A stretch of 64,000 nt of DNA, taken from positions 4,537,001 to 4,601,000 of the forward strand of contig CP031740.1 in assembly GCA_022701275.1 (NCBI GenBank), in the 5' to 3' direction. The stretch comes from Microcoleus vaginatus PCC 9802 (GTDB lineage Bacteria; Cyanobacteriota; Cyanobacteriia; Cyanobacteriales; Microcoleaceae). Below the pieces are notes generated by a model, which was given only the letters and a program-made list of their open reading frames with translations, was not told the origin of the DNA and made no database searches. Below, piece by piece: positions 1-7,827 of this stretch (position 1 is its first letter; every line of letters begins with the position of its first letter). The position numbers were made by a program, and so were the translations under genes.

Positions 1-1270
1 AGTTTCTGGCCGGGAGTCGGACGATCGCCCGCCAAATTAAACCGGCGGCAATTAATGCCAATCCTGTCAGCCAAATTTCCCTCTCCACCCAGAAAGCCAG
101 AAACAGACAATTCCCCAAACCCACCCAAGCCAACCACTGCGGATAAAGCCTTTCGGCGGGGGAAAGTTGCAGCGCGGCGAGGTTGGTGATAGCGTAATAT
201 ATCAAAACACTAAAAGCACTGAACGACCAAGTGGTTTTGACATCGCCGACGAGGATTAAAAGTGCGATCGTAACTTCCACCACCACCACAGCCACGTAGG
301 GAGTTGTCCCCGAAGGATTCAGCCGCGCCAAGACTCTCGGCATATCCAAGCGCCGCCCCATCGCCAGCCAGATGCGCGAGAGCCCTAAAATTAAGTTCAG
401 CAAGACTCCCAACATAGCGGTAATTGCGCCGACGGCTAGCAGTTGAGAAACTCCTCGAATTGGGAAACTGCGGGCGATGACTTCCAGGGGTGCAGTCGTA
501 CCGCCTGTTTGTAAAGACAATTTATCGCCTCCCGGGGCGCCCGCGATAACTATTGCTACCCCCACGTAAAGCATCATTGTCAGCACCAAAGTAAAAATTA
601 TGGCTTTAGGAATCGTTTCCCTGGGTTCCCGCACTTCCTCGCTCATTGTGGTGATGCGGGCGTAACCGCTATAAGCGACAAACATCAGGGCGGTGGCTTG
701 GAGGATGGAGCCGATCGAGCTATCATTCTGTAGGGCGGGCATTTCCCACCTTACCTCTGGCAAACCGACAGCAACAAACACCGCTAAGGATAGAAGTGTA
801 ACTGAGACTATGGCAGTATTGGCAATATTCGATCGCCTAATTCCCGTCAATACAATTAAAGTGAGAACGGCGAGGGCGACTAAAGCTGTTAGGATCAGGT
901 AAGTGCGATCGGCTACACCAAAGGCATTTAAAAAATACCCCGCAAAACCTAAAGCAGCAGTAGCCGCAGAAGCCGTTTTCGCCAACAGAAACATCCAGCC
1001 CGCAGTGAACCCCAGCCAAGGATTGAGATATTTGTAGCCATATTCATAAGTACCGCCGCTAACAGGATGATTTGCCGCTAATTGAGCGCTGTTAAGACCA
1101 TTGCAAACAGCCACTAAAGCCGCAATACCTACAGCCAAAATCACTCCCGGCCCTGCAACTTCCGCCGCAATCCCGATACTCACAAATACTCCGGTACCGA
1201 GGATTGAGCCCAAGCCCATGAGAGTTGCGCCGAAAACACCTAACTCTCGCTTAAGAAGCGGTGAAGACAT
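1..1270 (-). CDS. APC-family amino acid permease, C-terminus cut by window edge
   Basis: The minus-strand frame opens at an ATG (1268-1270) and stays open to base 1, giving about 423 codons. The protein begins MSSPLLKRELGVFGATLMGL, followed by LGSILGTGVFVSIG, the glycine-rich broken helix 1 (GxG) that binds the substrate backbone in APC-superfamily transporters. Long hydrophobic segments follow, with a YEYGYKYLNPWLGFTAGW stretch typical of amino acid permeases. It should be an inner-membrane uptake system for amino acids or related amines; the substrate cannot be read from the sequence. It lies 386 bp downstream of pstB on the same strand, too far for a confident operon. The C-terminal part is outside the window. 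Confidence 0.9.
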   Translation of the reverse strand, partial: MSSPLLKRELGVFGATLMGLGSILGTGVFVSIGIAAEVAGPGVILAVGIAALVAVCNGLNSAQLAANHPVSGGTYEYGYKYLNPWLGFTAGWMFLLAKTASAATAALGFAGYFLNAFGVADRTYLILTALVALAVLTLIVLTGIRRSNIANTAIVSVTLLSLAVFVAVGLPEVRWEMPALQNDSSIGSILQATALMFVAYSGYARITTMSEEVREPRETIPKAIIFTLVLTMMLYVGVAIVIAGAPGGDKLSLQTGGTTAPLEVIARSFPIRGVSQLLAVGAITAMLGVLLNLILGLSRIWLAMGRRLDMPRVLARLNPSGTTPYVAVVVVEVTIALLILVGDVKTTWSFSAFSVLIYYAITNLAALQLSPAERLYPQWLAWVGLGNCLFLAFWVEREIWLTGLALIAAGLIWRAIVRLPARN

Positions 1271-1656
1271 AAATATAGCGGTTTTCTGTTCAGTGCCATA
1301 CTGATATTAGGTTATATCTAGTAATATTTGCAAGAATTCCGGCAGGGGTCTAAACCCCCGCCTCAAAAATCAAGTCCCCAGCTAGGAGGACTGAAATACT
1401 TATTGAGAATGTTGCCCAATCTGAGTTAACATTAATATCAATTCCGCTTGCATTGGAATGATTAAACCGCAGAGTACGCAGAGAACGCAGAGTTCGAGAA
1501 CAGAGAGAGAGAGATGAATAATTCCGATGCTAACGGATTTGATATAACTCAAATACTATTACTATTTCCTAGTGTTCTTAAGAGGACTTTAACTGTGAGA
1601 CAGGGACTTAATCCTGTCGGAATATAGCGGCTGAGAGAAAGGAAAGAACCCTGGTA
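1271..1656. other. Gene-free spacer with repeats
   Basis: No plausible gene is seen. The spacer holds a double-hairpin repeat (1337-1395) and a short CGCAGAG-rich direct repeat at about 1468-1495 of a kind scattered through cyanobacterial spacers. Its role is unknown. Confidence 0.6.
1337..1395. repeat. Dispersed double-hairpin intergenic repeat, copy 1
   Basis: The unit starts TTCCGGCAGGGGT, has a GGGGT/ACCCCC hairpin, then CCTCAAA and an AAGTCC...GGACTGAA hairpin. The same layout occurs at 13217-13274 and, inverted, at 13330-13385. It lies in a spacer and carries no coding frame. Confidence 0.7.
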
Positions 1657-2508
1657 TTAACCGAAACGGCCTTGAATGTAATCTCTCGTACTCGAATTGC
1701 CCGCAGAAGTAAAAATCTTACTTGTCGGCCCAAATTCAACCAGGCGGCCGATGCGACTTTCATCAGTATTAAAAAATGCCGTGTAATCAGAAACGCGAGC
1801 AGCCTGCTGCATATTGTGCGTCACAATCACAACAGTTAACTGCTGCCGCAGAGTCTGAAATAACTCCTCAATCTTCATCGTTGAAATCGGATCTAGAGCA
1901 GAACAAGGTTCATCCATCAGCAAAATTTTGGGCTTCACAGCCAAAGCGCGAGCAATACAAAGTCGCTGCTGCTGTCCCCCCGAAATCCCCTGAGCCGATT
2001 TCTTCAAATCGTCTTTGACTTCATTCCAAAGCGCCGCACTTTTGAGTGCAGATTCCACAATTTCATCTAATTCTGCTTTGCTTTTGCGACCAAAAATTCT
2101 CACCCCGTAAGCAATATTATCGTAGATGCTCAGCGGAAAAGGATTTGGTCTTTGAAACACCATCCCGATTTGGCGGCGCAAACTATTAATGTTTACTTTC
2201 TGGCTGTAAATATCCTGTCCAAAAAACTCTACTTTTCCTTTAATTTGAACCTTTCCCTCCAATTCACCAATCCGGTTGAGAGCTTTGAGAAAGGTAGATT
2301 TGCCGCAACCTGAAGGACCAATAATCGCCGTAATTTGCGGGTGAGGGATATTCATCGATAAATTTTCTAAGACTTTGTGAGTTCCGTAATAAAAACTCAA
2401 GTCCTGAACCCGCAGTGCTGGCATTGCATTGAGGTCAATTTCCGGGGTGGCATTCTCTGGGAATTTATCTGTATAGTTTTCGGCTTTCAAGTTAGCTTTA
2501 GGTTTCAT
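1657..2508 (-). CDS. pstB: Phosphate ABC transporter ATP-binding protein PstB
   Basis: The 283-residue protein is the ATPase of the high-affinity phosphate importer and works on the cytoplasmic side of PstC/PstA. Walker A GPSGCGKST is at about residues 64-72, the ABC signature is SGGQQQRLCIARAL, and Walker B is ILLMDEPCSALDP followed by the switch histidine in VIVTHNMQQA. It is slightly longer than typical PstB because of about 30 extra N-terminal residues. The chosen ATG has AGGGA five bases upstream, so the extension is probably real. It is the last pst gene, 56 bp after pstA. No phoU is visible in the window. Confidence 0.97.
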   Translation of the reverse strand: MKPKANLKAENYTDKFPENATPEIDLNAMPALRVQDLSFYYGTHKVLENLSMNIPHPQITAIIGPSGCGKSTFLKALNRIGELEGKVQIKGKVEFFGQDIYSQKVNINSLRRQIGMVFQRPNPFPLSIYDNIAYGVRIFGRKSKAELDEIVESALKSAALWNEVKDDLKKSAQGISGGQQQRLCIARALAVKPKILLMDEPCSALDPISTMKIEELFQTLRQQLTVVIVTHNMQQAARVSDYTAFFNTDESRIGRLVEFGPTSKIFTSAGNSSTRDYIQGRFG

Positions 2509-2564
2509 TATTTCCCTGGTTATATTGTTAATATTTGACTGAAAAATGGACTTGAGTTATTGAT

Positions 2565-3545
2565 TTATCGATTTTGCAAGCGTTTCCGAGTTACTGTACG
2601 GGATGCGACGCTAGCAATCAAAACCATGCCCAAAAGCACAGAGGCAGCAGTCCACGCCAATTCGTTCTGCTCTTTGTAGGGAGAGCTGGCGTAGCTATAT
2701 ATTAATACTGACATAGAAGGAGTCGGAGTCAGCAGTGTCTCGGGAATTTCTTTGAGTTTTGAGATGGTTTCTGCACCTATGGGGGACTGCATTATCTCGC
2801 CCAATTTATCAACTAAAGGAGGCCAAAACTGACTCGACAAAGCCGTTACAATCAATGGGGCGGTTTCGCCTGCGGCCCGGGAAGCAGCGAGTAAAATACC
2901 TGTGGTAATAGTTGGGAGTGCTGAGGGAATAATAATCCGAAAAATAGTTTGAAAACGTCCGCCTCCTAAACCCGCAGAAGCGAGACGGTAAGAAGTAGGC
3001 ACTAATTTTAATGCTTGTTCTGTTGTCAGAGCAACAACTGGAAGCATGATGATGCCGAGGGCAAAACCGCCTGCTAATGATGAAAATGCTTTGGTGGTAA
3101 CGACAATTAGGGCGTAGGAAAAGACGCCAACGACGATCGAGGGAACGCTGCTGAGAATGACGGTGATAAAGCGAATACTATTGGCCATCGCTTTGTTTTC
3201 TCTACCAAACTCAGACAAAAATATTCCCGTCATTACGCCGATAGGCACGCTGATCAATGTCGCAATTCCCACCATTAAAGCAGTGCCGAGAATGGCATTG
3301 GCAAAGCCGTTGGGCTGGTCTTCAACTCCGACGGGTGCGGGCAGAGATACTAGCACTTCCCAGCTCAAATGTGTAAGTCCTTCACCCAATATTTTGTACA
3401 GAATAGCGAACAAAGGTAGCACGGCAAGAGCTGTGAGAAAGCAGGCAATAAGTGTCATTCCCCGGCTGAACAAAGTTCTGCTCAGTGACAGGGGGTTGTA
3501 GATTTCTGCATCCAGAATAGTGTTTGATTTTTGTGCTTGAGTCAT
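2565..3545 (-). CDS. pstA: Phosphate ABC transporter permease PstA
   Basis: This 326-residue integral membrane protein is one of the two permease subunits of the Pst importer. Six hydrophobic segments are visible, and the cytoplasmic EAA-type loop is ASAGLGGGRFQTIFRIIIPSA, the site that docks on PstB. The start lies only 2 bp after the pstC stop, so the two are almost certainly translated from one message. Length and order (pstC-pstA-pstB) match the family. The 58 residues between the penultimate and last membrane segments, which include LTPTPSMSVLIYSYA, are also normal for cyanobacterial PstA. Confidence 0.97.
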   Translation of the reverse strand: MTQAQKSNTILDAEIYNPLSLSRTLFSRGMTLIACFLTALAVLPLFAILYKILGEGLTHLSWEVLVSLPAPVGVEDQPNGFANAILGTALMVGIATLISVPIGVMTGIFLSEFGRENKAMANSIRFITVILSSVPSIVVGVFSYALIVVTTKAFSSLAGGFALGIIMLPVVALTTEQALKLVPTSYRLASAGLGGGRFQTIFRIIIPSALPTITTGILLAASRAAGETAPLIVTALSSQFWPPLVDKLGEIMQSPIGAETISKLKEIPETLLTPTPSMSVLIYSYASSPYKEQNELAWTAASVLLGMVLIASVASRTVTRKRLQNR

Positions 3546-3547
3546 TT

Positions 3548-4549
3548 TTAATTTTTAGCTCCCTTAACGCCCATTAGCTTAACCAGCAATACTGCCACTG
3601 CATTCACCAACAGAGTGATGACAAATAGAATCAAGGCTAAATACATCAAAGCGCCAATGTGCAGCGGTTCGAGAGCTTCCCGAAATTGACTTGCCAAAAC
3701 CGCAGGAATTGAGTAGCTGGGAGCTAGCAGGGATTGGTTTATTTGAATCGAGTTGCCAATCACCATTGTGACGGCCATTGTTTCGCCTAAAGCGCGTCCC
3801 AATGCCAAGATTGTAGCGCCGATAATCCCTGAACTAGCTGCTGGTAATAACAGCTTAAATATTGTTTCCCAGCGGGTAGCCCCGAGGGACATCGAAGCAC
3901 TTCGCAAATCTACTGGAACAGATAGCAATACATCGCGACTGATGGCGGCTACTGTGGGCAGAATCATAATTGATAACAGTATTCCAGCCGGCAGCATTCC
4001 CGGACCTAAAGGTTCGCTGCTGAACAAAGGAAACCAACTGAAATTATCAAACAATGACTGCTGCAATGGCAACAAAAAGGGAATCAAAACAAAGATTCCC
4101 CAAAGGCCAACTATCACGCTGGGAATAGCCGAGATTAATTCAACCATGAATCCCAAGGGCGATCGCACCCAAGGGGGTAAGAAGTTCTCGCTAGTAACTA
4201 TAGCTACTGACAGCCCTAAAGGAAGTGCGATGATTATGGCGATCGCAGAACTAATCACAGTGCCGTAAATAAAAGGCAAGGCCCCAAACTGCAACTCGCC
4301 GATATCCCACTTGGGATTCCACAAGAAGGAGAGCCCAAAATTGCTAATAGCTGGCCAAGCATCTTTAAAAATTATCGCGCTTATCCAGAACAGCGTGCCC
4401 GCTGTCGCTAAGGCAAAAGCCCATACAAACATTGTAAATCCTGACTCGATCCATAAACCTTCACCAGAAGTATCTGTCAAGTCTAAGGCTGTGTTTATTT
4501 CGGGCGATTTCCGAGTCACTTTTTTACGTTTTTTGGAAGGATTTGTCAT
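3548..4549 (-). CDS. pstC: Phosphate ABC transporter permease PstC
   Basis: This 333-residue membrane protein is the partner permease of PstA. A basic cytoplasmic N-terminus (KKRKKVTRKS) precedes six hydrophobic segments. The EAA-like loop SASMSLGATRWETIFKLLLP marks the contact with PstB. It follows pstS by 275 bp and precedes pstA by 2 bp. The pstS-pstC gap holds a GAAA-loop hairpin that could lower expression of the permease genes relative to the binding protein; that effect is inference. Confidence 0.97.
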   Translation of the reverse strand: MTNPSKKRKKVTRKSPEINTALDLTDTSGEGLWIESGFTMFVWAFALATAGTLFWISAIIFKDAWPAISNFGLSFLWNPKWDIGELQFGALPFIYGTVISSAIAIIIALPLGLSVAIVTSENFLPPWVRSPLGFMVELISAIPSVIVGLWGIFVLIPFLLPLQQSLFDNFSWFPLFSSEPLGPGMLPAGILLSIMILPTVAAISRDVLLSVPVDLRSASMSLGATRWETIFKLLLPAASSGIIGATILALGRALGETMAVTMVIGNSIQINQSLLAPSYSIPAVLASQFREALEPLHIGALMYLALILFVITLLVNAVAVLLVKLMGVKGAKN

Positions 4550-4727
4550 GCCGGAATTATTGCGTAAAAAGCGAAATATTTGTTTGAGAACTAATTCTAA
4601 TTAGCTGGCAGGGTGCGCTGCACGTTACACCAGTAAATGTAGCGCACGTTAGCCTGAGAAGTTATGAGTTTTGAGTCATACAGCAGATTCCACGTTTATC
4701 AAGTACAACCGAGAGCGATCGCTCCCC

Positions 4728-4758
4728 GTAGGGACACGGCGAAAGCCTTTGTCCCTAC
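4728..4758. repeat. GAAA-tetraloop hairpin between pstS and pstC
   Basis: GTAGGGACA (4728-4736) pairs with TGTCCCTAC (4750-4758), and inside it GGC-GAAA-GCC forms a tetraloop hairpin. No T-run follows on either strand, so it does not look like a simple terminator. It resembles dispersed palindromes found in cyanobacterial spacers. Its position between the binding-protein and permease genes would suit mRNA processing or 3'-end protection of a pstS-only transcript. Confidence 0.6.
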
Positions 4759-4824
4759 ACTTCATAAAGCTGGAATACGCTATATATTTAACTCTTAACT
4801 CCTAACTTCCTGCGATCGCCCTAA

Positions 4825-5853
4825 TTAACCTCTGGCAACCACACTCTGATTCACTGTTTGAACCACTTTTTGAGCTGTCGCTGAAGGAATTTGAGTAAAC
4901 TCTAGCTGTTTGTTGATACCTTGACCTGTAGTCATCACCCAATTAACCATCTTTTTAATAGCCTCTGCTTTCGCAGCAGGATACTGTTTGTAGATTAACA
5001 GCCAAGTCAAACCAACAATCGGATAACCGTCGTTAGGATTGCCTTCTACTAAGCGGAAGTCTGCGGGGAATGTTTCCCCTGCTAAAGCTTTCTCTGCTTC
5101 AGCCAAACTAGGATCTACAAACCTACCAGCTTTATTTTGAATAAACGCTGTTTGGAGATTGTTTTGCCGAGCATAAGTATCTTGAACGTAGCCGATCGCA
5201 CCCGCTGTATTTTTCACCAAAGCAGCTACGCCGGGGTTTCCTTGACCGCTGACAGGGCTTCCGGGCCAACTCGGCTGAGCGGCAGCTTTGATGCTGCTAC
5301 CAGTTGCCTGCAAGTGGTTAGCAAAAATAAACGTTGTACCGCTGCTGTCTGCGCGTACAGCTACTCGAATTGCAGTATTTGGCAAGCCTTTAGCTTGTCC
5401 AGAAATTCCCGCTATTTTAGGATCGTTCCAGCGGGTAATTTTGCCTTCAAAGATGCCGTTCATGGCATCCTTATTTAGCCTCAGATTGGTCACTCCGGGC
5501 AAGTTGTAGACAACTGCAACAGCGCCGCCAGCAGTCGGAACCGCCATGACGCCGCGCTTTACTTCGGCTATTTGCGCCGCAGTCATCAGCGCGTCGCTGC
5601 CTGCGAAATCAACAGTCCCTGCAATTAATGCTTTGATACCAGCACCGCTGCCAGTTCCTTCGTAGTTTACAGTAATTTGATTGGCACTTCTCATCTGAGA
5701 AAAGTAGCGATCGTAAAGAGGTTTAGGGAAAGTTGCTCCCGAACCGTTTAGTGTGACAGCAGCTACAGCAGAAGTAATCAACGAGAGCGAAAATGCTGCT
5801 ACCGCTAGCGTAACTATAAAAGCACGCCGCCAACGTGCTGTGAAGAAAGTCAT
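4825..5853 (-). CDS. pstS: Periplasmic phosphate-binding protein PstS
   Basis: This is the substrate-binding protein of the Pst importer. The start at 5853 is preferred because GAGGA lies nine bases upstream and because the protein then begins MTFFTARWRRAFIVTLAV, a normal signal peptide ending near VAAVTLNG. An in-frame ATG at 5940 would add 29 residues with no ribosome site and would run into the promoter repeat. The mature protein begins with the family motif NGSGATFPKPLYDRYF, and later shows the phosphate-contacting RADSSGTTFIF. It is about 342 residues, as expected. It is first in the operon, downstream of two Pho boxes, so induction by phosphate starvation through SphS/SphR is expected. 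Confidence 0.96.
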   Translation of the reverse strand: MTFFTARWRRAFIVTLAVAAFSLSLITSAVAAVTLNGSGATFPKPLYDRYFSQMRSANQITVNYEGTGSGAGIKALIAGTVDFAGSDALMTAAQIAEVKRGVMAVPTAGGAVAVVYNLPGVTNLRLNKDAMNGIFEGKITRWNDPKIAGISGQAKGLPNTAIRVAVRADSSGTTFIFANHLQATGSSIKAAAQPSWPGSPVSGQGNPGVAALVKNTAGAIGYVQDTYARQNNLQTAFIQNKAGRFVDPSLAEAEKALAGETFPADFRLVEGNPNDGYPIVGLTWLLIYKQYPAAKAEAIKKMVNWVMTTGQGINKQLEFTQIPSATAQKVVQTVNQSVVARG

Positions 5854-5947
5854 AATTTTCGTCCTCAATATTGATAGCAGGCTTTGGGAATCCCCTACAT
5901 AGGATAGACTGAAATCCCTAAGTAAAAACCTAGAAAACAATAAACTT

Positions 5948-5977
5948 GTTTTAAATTATGGTTAACATTAGATTAAG
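5948..5977 (-). promoter_or_regulatory. Pho box 1 (SphR/PhoB-type site)
   Basis: Read on the minus strand the site is CTTAATCT-3 nt-GTTAACCA-3 nt-TTTAAAAC. Three 8-bp direct repeats with a TTAA core are separated by 3 bp. This matches the cyanobacterial Pho box (pyrimidine-TTAA-pyrimidine-pyrimidine-T/A repeats with 3-bp spacers). It lies about 95 bp upstream of the pstS start. Confidence 0.82.
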
Positions 5978-6016
5978 TTTTTCCTAACTAATAAAAGACG
6001 CAAAAACAATAAGCTT

Positions 6017-6046
6017 GTTTTAAATTATGGTTAACATTAGATTAAG
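6017..6046 (-). promoter_or_regulatory. Pho box 2, duplicate of box 1
   Basis: The same three 8-bp repeats occur exactly 69 bp further upstream. The copied segment is 47 bp long (5934-5980 and 6003-6049) with a single mismatch (5944 A, 6013 G). The tight conservation compared with the differing 22 bases between the copies suggests a recent duplication or selection on the site. Confidence 0.78.
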
Positions 6047-6209
6047 TTTGTGAGGGTTAGGTGCAGCGAGTTCTATTGGAGTTATTGCGCGTATGATTGA
6101 TGCTCGAAATAGGCGATCGCCGTAAAAAATTATTTTTCCGATCGCACTCGGCTAATTTCATACTTCGGCGGGCGATTTACAGCGCAGGTAGGGCGGATTT
6201 ATAAAAAAG

Positions 6210-7652
6210 CTAGGAAAGTGCGATCGCCACTTCATAAATTTTACCGTTTTTCTTAATTTTAAATGTTTTGCATGACTGCAAAAAATTAATCACCTTGCTG
6301 CCCAAATTCAGCGATTGCAGTTTTTTAGTAATTGGTTGATTGTATAACTTATTAAATTCGCTGGCAACCTGGCTAATCGGAATATAGCTCCCGGGAGATT
6401 GAGCAGTTAATCCTCTGATAATTTTGACTAGAGATGCTTCCAGGGCAGCAGAGGAATGAGTTTTTGAAGGGGAGGTTTTTTTTGCGAGCGCCACTTGATG
6501 TTTCTGGTCGATTAATTTTACTTGAAAAACCTCAGATTCCGACTGCAAATATTTGATTAAACTGGATTTTTCACCCAAAAACTTTTTCACAACTAAATCA
6601 GCATGAGATTGATACTTAGCCAAAAAATCTTTTTTAATTTTTACCAGAGGAATAGCATCCTCTTTCAAGTCAAGTTTGGCAGTTTCAATTATTTCTACAA
6701 GTATTTTTTTTAAAACATCCAGCGACTCAATAGCATTTGAATTGAGAGCAGGTATTATTTCTGGCAAATTTTGCTCCGCAACATTTTGATTAACAGCAAC
6801 GGTCGCCAAAGATGCTTCAGACACCGGGGTAACTTCGTTTTGTACTGACTGCGACAGTGCTGCTGCAGGGGAAGTTGTAGAATTGAAAGCAACAGTTCGG
6901 CGCTCTTGAAAAAGCTCAGCCACAGTAGAAAAACGAGCGATTCGCTCATCAATAGATTTGTGTTCAGCTTTCAACAACTCTGCAACTTGATTAGCCAATT
7001 CCTCAAAACTAGGGATTTCCAGTTCCCTCTCACAAGAATAATGATGAGTATCACCAGTCAGAGGATTTTCTACAGACAACACAGCATTTTGCCGTCGCAC
7101 CCGAAACACAGTCACTCCCTGATTTTGCAACTGATTGCAAAGATGATTTAACAAACCATCCGAAGAACAGACAAACACTTGTCGCACATCCCGATATCGG
7201 TATAAAATAGCAGCGCCAAAAGCAATCATCTTACCATCAGCACTATTAGCACCGCCCGGAACGTGAATCAGTTCGTAACCGCGATCGTAAAGTTCAGCAT
7301 CCAACTTGCCGATACTCGGGTTTTTCCAGCTAGCAAAAGCAATTTTAACTTGCAGGGGATAGTCGCACAAACCGGCTAAAAATTGTTCTGTATTAACCTT
7401 AAGTTTCAGATTTTCGGCATCCAACAGCAAAATCGCAATCCCGCCGGACTCTGTGGTGGTTGCAGGGGCGATTTCCTTCGGGATAGCTTCGCTTAACCGT
7501 GTTTCGGTGCATTTGCGACTGAAAGACTGCGGACTCAACCGCTCAAAAAATTGTTTGCGGCAAGCTTTGCAAAGATACCGCTGGTGCCCGTTGGGACGGC
7601 CGTTTTTACGAACTTGGTCAGATTCGCATCTTGGACATTTCATGTAACCCAT
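6210..7652 (-). CDS. Zinc ribbon-NYN (LabA-like) protein with LOTUS domains
   Basis: The protein of about 480 residues has three parts. At the N-terminus CPRC...CKAC (about residues 5-30) forms a zinc ribbon of the IS1/InsA type. Next comes an NYN/PIN-like domain: ILLLDAENL, a GGANSADGKMIAFGAA stretch and VFVCSSDGLLNHL carry acidic residues expected of a metal-dependent nuclease of the LabA/DUF88 family. The C-terminal third contains two winged-helix segments. The last one (LVKIIRGLTAQ ... GKIYEVA) fits an OST-HTH/LOTUS domain well, and the one before it less clearly. LOTUS domains bind RNA, so an RNA-directed nuclease or regulator is likely. The start at 7652 (MGYMKCPRC) is chosen over 7679 because it begins just before the zinc ribbon. 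It stands alone between pstS and ubiD. Confidence 0.85.
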   Translation of the reverse strand: MGYMKCPRCESDQVRKNGRPNGHQRYLCKACRKQFFERLSPQSFSRKCTETRLSEAIPKEIAPATTTESGGIAILLLDAENLKLKVNTEQFLAGLCDYPLQVKIAFASWKNPSIGKLDAELYDRGYELIHVPGGANSADGKMIAFGAAILYRYRDVRQVFVCSSDGLLNHLCNQLQNQGVTVFRVRRQNAVLSVENPLTGDTHHYSCERELEIPSFEELANQVAELLKAEHKSIDERIARFSTVAELFQERRTVAFNSTTSPAAALSQSVQNEVTPVSEASLATVAVNQNVAEQNLPEIIPALNSNAIESLDVLKKILVEIIETAKLDLKEDAIPLVKIKKDFLAKYQSHADLVVKKFLGEKSSLIKYLQSESEVFQVKLIDQKHQVALAKKTSPSKTHSSAALEASLVKIIRGLTAQSPGSYIPISQVASEFNKLYNQPITKKLQSLNLGSKVINFLQSCKTFKIKKNGKIYEVAIALS

Positions 7653-7703
7653 TATGCAGCCTACTCCCGAACCGAACAAGGCATTACCTATCTTCTTCTT
7701 TCT

Positions 7704-7743
7704 CTTCCTTCGCGCCCTTGGCGTCTTCGCGGTTCGTTAAATA
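7704..7743. repeat. Dispersed spacer repeat (TTCGCGGTTCGTTAAATA type), copy 1
   Basis: CTTCCTTCGCG...GCGTCTTCGCGGTTCGTTAAATA recurs with small changes at 43397-43436 and 52925-52964, always in spacers. The function is unknown. Confidence 0.65.
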
Positions 7744-7827
7744 CGTATCTTTTGAGCGGTTCAGGAGTAACTTGTGGCAGTCGATCGGCTCATAATAACA
7801 AAAGAACGTTAACAATTCTTAAAAAAA

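Noticed and set aside
5854-5940. Upstream ATG extending PstS by 29 residues
   Set aside because: It lies next to the promoter repeat, has no ribosome site and would bury the signal peptide.
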